From: Irineochytrium annulatum
Taxonomy: Eukaryota; Chytridiomycota; Chytridiomycetes; Chytridiales; Chytridiaceae
Direction of reading: 5' to 3'
DNA: 62,371 nt
Assembly: GCA_027600665.1 (NCBI GenBank)
Contig: JADGJL010000038.1
Coordinates: 1 to 62,371, forward strand
A program made the position numbers and the translations under genes. Below the pieces are notes generated by a model. That model was not told the DNA's origin. It made no database searches and worked only from the letters and a program-made list of their open reading frames with translations. Shown here in pieces: positions 56,983-62,371 of the stretch (position 1 is its first letter; each line of letters begins with the position of its first letter).

Positions 56983-58500
56983 CGCCATGTTATTTCTCGA
57001 CCGAGGTCTAATTCTTCGTAACTGCCAGCGCAGCAGTTCCGTGCATGTATTACGTCATTTGTGTTCACAAGGTTCATCTTTATTTATGCTTCAAATGATC
57101 AGGTGTTATAAGATGTGTATTTGTAGATCAATGCTAAAACATAACCTGGTATCTTCAATGCTAATTACCTGATCCATGAAGACATTGGCGGAGCAGGTGA
57201 CCTGAATTTCATCGCAAACGACTTAACCGGCAAACGATAAATCTTTTCGACTATATCGTAATGAACGCGCCAGGGCATCATTCCCCCCACCACCATGCTC
57301 AAGCAATCATCGAAACGCGTCCACCATTCTGGTCCCTCCCCACCCGACAAGCAACCCACATCAATGCAGCCGACGTCGCAGTCCCATTGCAAGCCAATAG
57401 CGCAGGTTCACCTTCGCACCGGTGATCCAAAAGTCCCGCAATTCTTATAGCTTGCGAAAGAAATCATTAACGTTCTTTCCAACCGTGTAACGAAGGATGA
57501 AGAGAGAGAGAGACGACGGGCGGAATACTGTCACCTGTCCACACTCCGAGAGCACTCTCAGAGCGCTTTGATTATTTATTGTGAGAAATCGCTGGCCGGT
57601 CAAATTTACGTAGAATGCCGTCACCCGCCGCCGCCGGAGGGAAGTATAATAAATAACTTGTAAAATTTTTGAGTTAAGAACTACAAGTTTGATCTCCTTT
57701 TTTATTCCTAGCGTGCGAATCCCACGAATAAAGGGACCCTGGAGTACGTGATCGACTTCTTTTTTGACGAGGCGTGAAAGTGGCGGCTTGAAGATGGCTG
57801 GAATTCCATTTTCTGCCACAATGGAGATGGACGACGATGGAGGATTTTGAAGCCGGAGATTACACCGTCGTAATCCATTTGCTGGACTCTCTCCAGCAAG
57901 TTGGCATTTCAAGGAGAACGAGCAGTCTATGAAGCGCGGGTTCAAACATGCTCTTCCTCGGCAAAAGAAATGGCCTCCCAAATTGCAGCAGCCCGAACAT
58001 TCGTTCTCTTACATTTTGTATTCGCTGCCGCGCTCTTTGTTTAATGCACCCTCCTTTTTTTTGGACGCACAGCTGCGCTTTGCCAACGAAAGGCCGCCGT
58101 GCGCTAGACGGAATTGCAGCTGTACTCCCAAAGTGCATACGATCCCCACACGCGAAGTTCACAATGTTGATGTTGATCACGTAAACTGTCTTGGTCATCA
58201 TCATTCATACATGTGGTTCGATAAGCAATCCAGCAATTTGAAAATGTTCAACAATCTAAACGGAGAGTTCCTAGACTCATGTCCGGCGGATATGATGGAA
58301 AACATCCCTAAAATTATCATGCACAAAGGAGGGATTTAAAAGCCTACATGGAACACACATTACGCCATTTATTCTGTCACCCATGGGGTTAAATACTGGA
58401 ATAACAGCTGCAAAGCGAGCTCTAACTCCTCTGCGTATGTACGGTGGCAAATGCCGACTGCTGGTTGCCAATGACCCAGGAGGTTTGATAACAGTCGCTA
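56983..58500. other. 1.5-kb region with no recognised gene
   Basis: Open frames of 130-180 codons occur on both strands (57445-57981 minus; 57929-58339 plus), but they overlap and carry no motif I know. AT content is higher than in the gene-dense part. It may contain decayed transposon sequence. Confidence 0.4.
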
Positions 58501-59900
58501 TGAGTAGTGTTTGCAAACGGACGGTTTCCGGTCGGGATCAAAAAAATGGGTGGGTTTACTGAAGGTGTCGGGCGGGATGAGCACTGCGCCCGGTACCATC
58601 CCGCCGAGATCGTAAATTTCTGAGCGAAATCCCGCAGCCGTCTCGCCGTGTCCGGATGACCGGGATCCCCAAAAAAAACGGGGAATCCGACATCCGGGGA
58701 ACAAAAACATGCTTAAAATGTCGATTTTTTGGAGCTTGCCAGCTACCAAAAAATTATCCCATCAGGACAGGAATGTGCAGCCCAATGGGGAGGGATTGCG
58801 CCGGGACGTGAGAACGCCGATGTCTTGTTAACGCGGGTTGGGATTGATCCCGTGTCGTTTTGTGTTCTTGGTCAATCCCGTCCCGCATTTTTGGGAAATC
58901 CCGTTTTGTTACGAACACTAGCTATGAGCTTTAACCAGGACATGGAGATCAATTGTTCACCCGACCGGGACAGCCTCAACCACATGTGGCTTGAGTGGAC
59001 AATGCCTTTTAAAGCTCCAGCAAACTCACTGATGCGGAAAGTTGTCGTGAGGAGTTCCGTCTCGTTTGACGCATCGCGAATGTTTCGTAAGCAATTGATA
59101 GCAAAGCAAGGTGACGATTCTGTCAATTTAAGTGGTAGCTTGACTGCTTCTGATGTAAATCAACGAGATTGGGCAAATTGTGAATTGCAAATTTGTCGCT
59201 TCCGAAAACAAACGGAGCTGAAGGAGTCCTTGATGGAAATCGTTATGGTCAATGTTAAGGAACCTATAACTGGTGATACGAGGAATGGACTGCGGCACTG
59301 CCTGGGGGGAAAAGTATTATCGGAGAGGCAGGGGTTGTGGACGTTGACTGGCGGAGCTGGGGCAATCAACGCGTTGACCCAGAAGATTTTGGCTTAAAGC
59401 AGGATATGGAGTAGATGGAGGATCCCCATCCGTACATGTAAAGGAACTTATCAAGTGTGCCGAATGGTATTTTTGTTGTTGTTGACATGAGGCTGAGTAG
59501 CGTCCACAACGGGTCGGGACAGTATGGTTTTGGTAGGGTATTTAGGAATGAAGGGCGGGCAACGCTTTGTCCCGAGCTCGTACCGTATCTACCAGGACGG
59601 GACGGCTTCCCAGTCCAGTCTTATCCCGTCGGCTTTTGTGAGCATCTTGCTTCCAACTGCAACAACCGAGTAGACGGTAACGATATCGGGAAGTTCTGTT
59701 TATGTTGGGATTCCCGTACTATGTACAGAGCGGGAGTGGTGCGGTTGGCCAATTTCCTGACCGGGATTCCCGATGGAACACGTCATTGCTCTTAGGAATC
59801 CGAAGAAATACCAACGGAATCCCGGCATTGGATCCCAAACATCGAAGGTAAATTCTCTTTCCCAAGCCCAAACAAGAAACCATTCCAATGCTAACTATGG
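58501..59900. repeat. ATCCCG/CGGGAT-rich repetitive region
   Basis: The words ATCCCG, GTCCCG and their complements CGGGAT and CGGGAC recur on both sides of an AT-richer core, at about 58530, 58575, 58600, 58630, 58660, 58840, 58875, 58900 and again at 59510, 59600, 59625, 59710, 59762 and 59820. Some form short palindromes such as CGGGATTCCCG. A frame of about 157 codons from 58921 (MSFNQDMEINCSPDRDSLNH) to 59397 lies between the two clusters. This resembles a repeat family or the termini of a non-autonomous element. No transposase motif is seen inside. Confidence 0.5.
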
Positions 59901-60660
59901 GGAAGAATACTTTTCTACAAAACAAACACCACCTACTTTCCAGCTATTGTTGAATGATCATTTCCGATCCAGGTCGCCCTTGCTGACGCAGCCAACGTGT
60001 GAGTGGTGCGTCATGATGTACTCCGAGGCAAGTTCATAGTCAGCGCATGGTATCCCTTGTCCAATCCCCTGGGGACCTTACGGATCAGAATGTAGTTGCT
60101 GAGGTCTGAAATCTGGCGCAGGAATCGAGGTCTCGCTGTAGTAGGGGAAAGCACCACCGTGGGGTTTGTGGGTTCCGGCGGGGTGCATTACACCTGTGAC
60201 AGAACTGTGGCCGCAGCTCCAATACCTAAACAAAGATGCGCAAAACTGGAAGGGACGTGACGCGCCCATTTATCCAGGTTGATAACCGTACCTCCTCCAG
60301 TGCCGTCACAGTTGGGCATCACATCTGAGAAAAAGGAAAAATTCAATCGCGAGTGGACGTCCATCTTTTTTTGGAGATTTGGCAATTTCCAAGCGAAAGT
60401 AGATATGAAGGATTTCCTTAAAGATGAATGCAGTTACAGCTACAATCTGTGCTGCAGAACAAAAGGGATCTACATGGAGAGAAACAAGAAATTCGCGATT
60501 GGGTGACTTCCAAAACCCGAACAGATGGGTTTCTGTAGCGTCCCTACAGATACGTTTGTAACGGCGTAATAGATGGATCTGTTCGTGTGCAACACTTCTG
60601 TTGAGAAATTTGGTTTCAACAGATTCACAATCTGTTAGTTGGAAGCAAATTCAGTTCAAT
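59901..60660. other. no supported gene
   Basis: About 760 bases between the CGGGAT-rich region and the transposon. A minus-strand stretch around 60100-60300 has fairly open frames (VINLDKWARHVPSS, LRQISDLSNYILIRKVPRG) that could be exon fragments, but I recognise nothing. Confidence 0.35.
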
Positions 60661-60771
60661 CATGTTTTCCACCGCGTTTGACGAACACCACGCCGTCCGA
60701 CTCAGCGTTCCCTCAGCGGTCCCTCCGCCGACCGATCAACCGCCCTCCCGTTGCCGCCGCACCGCCCCACG

Positions 60772-61980
60772 ATGAAGCTTTCAATGCGGTTCATTCTGGT
60801 GGCGGCAGCAGATGAGGAGGAGAAGAGGCGACGGCGACACCATGTCGTGCTCTTGCTCCTCCGCAAGCGCATGATGGAGCAAGAACGAAACTACTTGGTT
60901 GGCTTGTCCCTCTCCGTGGCCAGAAACAGCAGCATCCACAATCTTCTGCAAGCGGAAGACGACGGCTCATACGTTTCCGTGATGGGGTTAAACGTACGCG
61001 CGTTTAAGGATCTTCTGGAGCGGTTCGCGCCTTTTTACGTTGTCAAGTCCGGCCCAGGACGCTCTGGGCGTCCAACAAGGTCAGTTCCTCAGCACTACTC
61101 CCTTTGTTTCCCTCATTTATTAAAACATGTCGAAGATTGATCAGCAAGGACTCAGCCCTGGCACTCCTCTTGCATTTCTACGCCTCTCAGGCCGATGAGA
61201 AGACCTTGTGTGCGAGCTGTTTGGGGCTCCGCCTTCAATTGACCCTTTCTCGATCACTGCGAAAAGCAGAAGAGAGCTTGTCAAAGGCGCTTCAAGGGTG
61301 GGAACCAGCGGCAATAAAGTGGCCGACGTTTGGTGAACAGCGCCGCTGGGCACGCTGGATTACGGAACGGGAGCCAATGCTTGAGCGAAAGAGGGGCTTT
61401 GTGGACGGGAAGAACCTACGCGTGCAAGAGCCGTCGCATCCGCAGCTGCAAAACGCCTACTACAACGGGTGGCTGCATTCTTGCCTCGTCACGGGTACGC
61501 TGCTCTTCGGCGCCGATGGCTGCATTGCTTGGTTAAAGCATAACTGCCCGGGATCCTGGAATGACGGCGATACCAGCTGAGACATGCAAATCAAGCTGCT
61601 TGATCCCACAATAACCCTTCAAGATCACGGCATCGTGGCTGACTCAGCCTTTCCCGTCAGAGACGAACTCGGGAATCGCATCGTCACGCCGGTGAAAGAT
61701 GGGGATTTGGAAAGGGTGGAGCGTGCAGCGTGCAGAGGTGCATGCAATTAGTAACGCTATTTGCAGTATAAGACAGGCTGCGGAATGGGGTATGGGTGCA
61801 GTGCCGAGGTGCTGGCGGCGACTGAAGATTAGGCTTCCTTTCGAGCCTCCATTACGGAAAGTTCGTTTAAGCAATATATTTCGTTTATACAACTATCAAG
61901 TAAGTACTGTTGGTGGAAGTCAGATTCGTACCGTATTTACTTTTAGGCATGCAGACGCTTATGAAAGAAGACAGCGATAA
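60772..61980 (+). pseudogene. Harbinger DDE transposase (DDE_Tnp_4 type), broken
   Basis: The N-terminal part gives VMGLNVRAFKDLLERFAPFY. After an intron of about 60 nt it continues SKDSALALLLHFYASQADEK and LSRSLRKAEESLSKALQGW. The catalytic region has FVDGKNLRVQEPSHPQLQNA (first Asp), YYNGWLHSCLVTGTLLFGAD, KHNCPGSWNDGDTS, HGIVADSAFPVRDELG (second Asp) and RQAAEWGMGAVPRCWRRLKI (Glu). It ends near GSQIRTVF. Damage: two compensating frame changes around 61205-61250, where CELFGAPPS lies in another frame; an in-frame TGA right after GDTS (61577-61579), where related transposases usually have Arg; and a one-base frame change near 61715. It cannot make a full transposase. Confidence 0.85.
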
Positions 61981-62021
61981 TATTTTTTAATACATTCAAA
62001 CAAAATAAGTATAATTTAAAT

Positions 62022-62360
62022 CTACGAGGAAGGGGCCGGTGGGTTCTTTCCCATCATGACAGCCAAAAAATTCATTTGCTGTTGCTGCATTAAACTCATA
62101 AACAAACGATTCTCCTCCCTTCTTCCTGCCGCGTCCGCTTTCCTTTGCTCCTTCTCCCATTCCGCCTCAGCCTTCCGCTCCTCCGTCCGCTCAATCTTCT
62201 CCAACTCTGCCGCCTTCCTCCGCTCTGTACGATCAATCACCCACATGTCCGCCTCACGTTTCATTTGCAATGCCATCATATCAACCAGGCTGCTAGTGTT
62301 GGAATTTATTAATTCTTGATTATTAGTTTTATATCATTTTATTTTTGTCTGTAGTATTTT
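62022..62360 (-). CDS. Harbinger accessory protein, C-terminal part
   Basis: The protein reads LVDMMALQMKREADM, then a highly charged helix (RRKAAELEKIERTEERKAEA), LFMSLMQQQQMNFLAVMMG and NPPAPSS (stop 62022). This Arg/Glu-rich tail with a final QQQQ/Met-rich patch is typical of the Myb/SANT-like or NAM-associated second protein of Harbinger elements. The DNA-binding N-terminus would lie to the right of the window, after an intron near 62330. It is convergent with the transposase, as usual for the family. Confidence 0.55.
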
Positions 62361-62371
62361 ATATTGCCTGA

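Larger units (their letters stand above)
60661..62371 (+). mobile_element. PIF/Harbinger-type DNA transposon, decayed, runs off window
   Basis: Harbinger elements carry a DDE transposase and a second Myb/SANT-type accessory gene, often convergent. Both are recognisable here: transposase remnants on the plus strand (60772-61980) and the C-terminal part of an accessory protein on the minus strand (62022-62360). Terminal inverted repeats were not identified. The right end lies beyond the window. Confidence 0.75.

Noticed and set aside
57445..57981. 178-codon minus-strand frame as a real gene
   Set aside because: No motif, overlaps an equally long plus-strand frame, and the composition looks like translated non-coding DNA.
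1..62371. tRNA genes
   Set aside because: No stretch combined a convincing B-box (GGTTCGAATCC-like) with a foldable cloverleaf by eye. A tRNA scan would be decisive and I could not run one.

Overview
The window looks like nuclear DNA of an early-diverging zoosporic (chytrid-like) fungus. Genes are intron-dense, with mostly short GT..AG introns of about 40-60 nt and some 10-nt micro-exons. Fungal families (a velvet regulator, CMS1, a class II-like secreted peroxidase) sit beside an intraflagellar-transport gene (IFT20), gamma-tubulin and a DHCR7-type sterol delta-7 reductase. IFT20 implies a flagellated stage, and DHCR7 implies sterols other than plain ergosterol. No species is named: the sequence alone does not give one.

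Layout. 0.7-2.1 kb (-): velvet-domain regulator. 2.9-4.0 kb (-): acireductone dioxygenase. 5.0-6.9 kb (-): unknown charged-repeat protein. 8.1-9.3 kb (+): secreted Gly/Ala/Thr-repeat protein. 9.9-12.0 kb (+): gamma-tubulin. 12.2-14.0 kb (+): sterol delta-7 reductase. 14.7-15.8 kb: divergent AP-2 sigma (-) and IFT20 (+). 16.2-18.7 kb (-): SAP-domain protein. 20.7-21.5 kb (-): CMS1. 22.4-23.8 kb (-): CCDC124/Lso2-like. 24.8-39.5 kb: a large, diverged inverted duplication. Each arm carries a secreted heme peroxidase and a decayed ankyrin-type gene, and the arms flank an F-box/LRR gene with frameshifts and an intact GPI ethanolamine-phosphate transferase 3 (PIG-O). A 10-N assembly gap lies just outside the second arm. 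40.1-40.9 kb (-): Nudix-like protein.

The most striking block is 41.5-51.3 kb, all on the minus strand and all apparently chromatin-related. A large gene (41558-46191) can be spliced by eye into one protein of about 1,280 residues: a Cys-rich ADD/4CXXC-R1-like zinc module, a PHD finger, a complete DNMT3-type cytosine-C5 methyltransferase, two PWWP-like domains and a GATA-type zinc finger. Next to it are a small unknown ORF, a Tudor-knot protein and an HCF-like Kelch/FN3 protein; the last two may be one spliced gene. DNMT3-class enzymes are not part of the usual fungal methyltransferase set (DNMT1, DIM-2, RID, DNMT5), so this is the best candidate for something undescribed.

51.6-54.5 kb: divergent DRG1 GTPase (-) and a membrane-anchored, bacterial-looking GH5-like hydrolase (+). 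54.7-56.0 kb (-): C2H2 zinc-finger factor. 56.3-57.0 kb (+): single-pass membrane protein. From about 57 kb the gene content thins out. 58.5-59.9 kb is rich in ATCCCG/CGGGAT words, and 60.8-62.4 kb is a decayed PIF/Harbinger transposon (DDE transposase pseudogene plus an accessory ORF) that runs off the window end.
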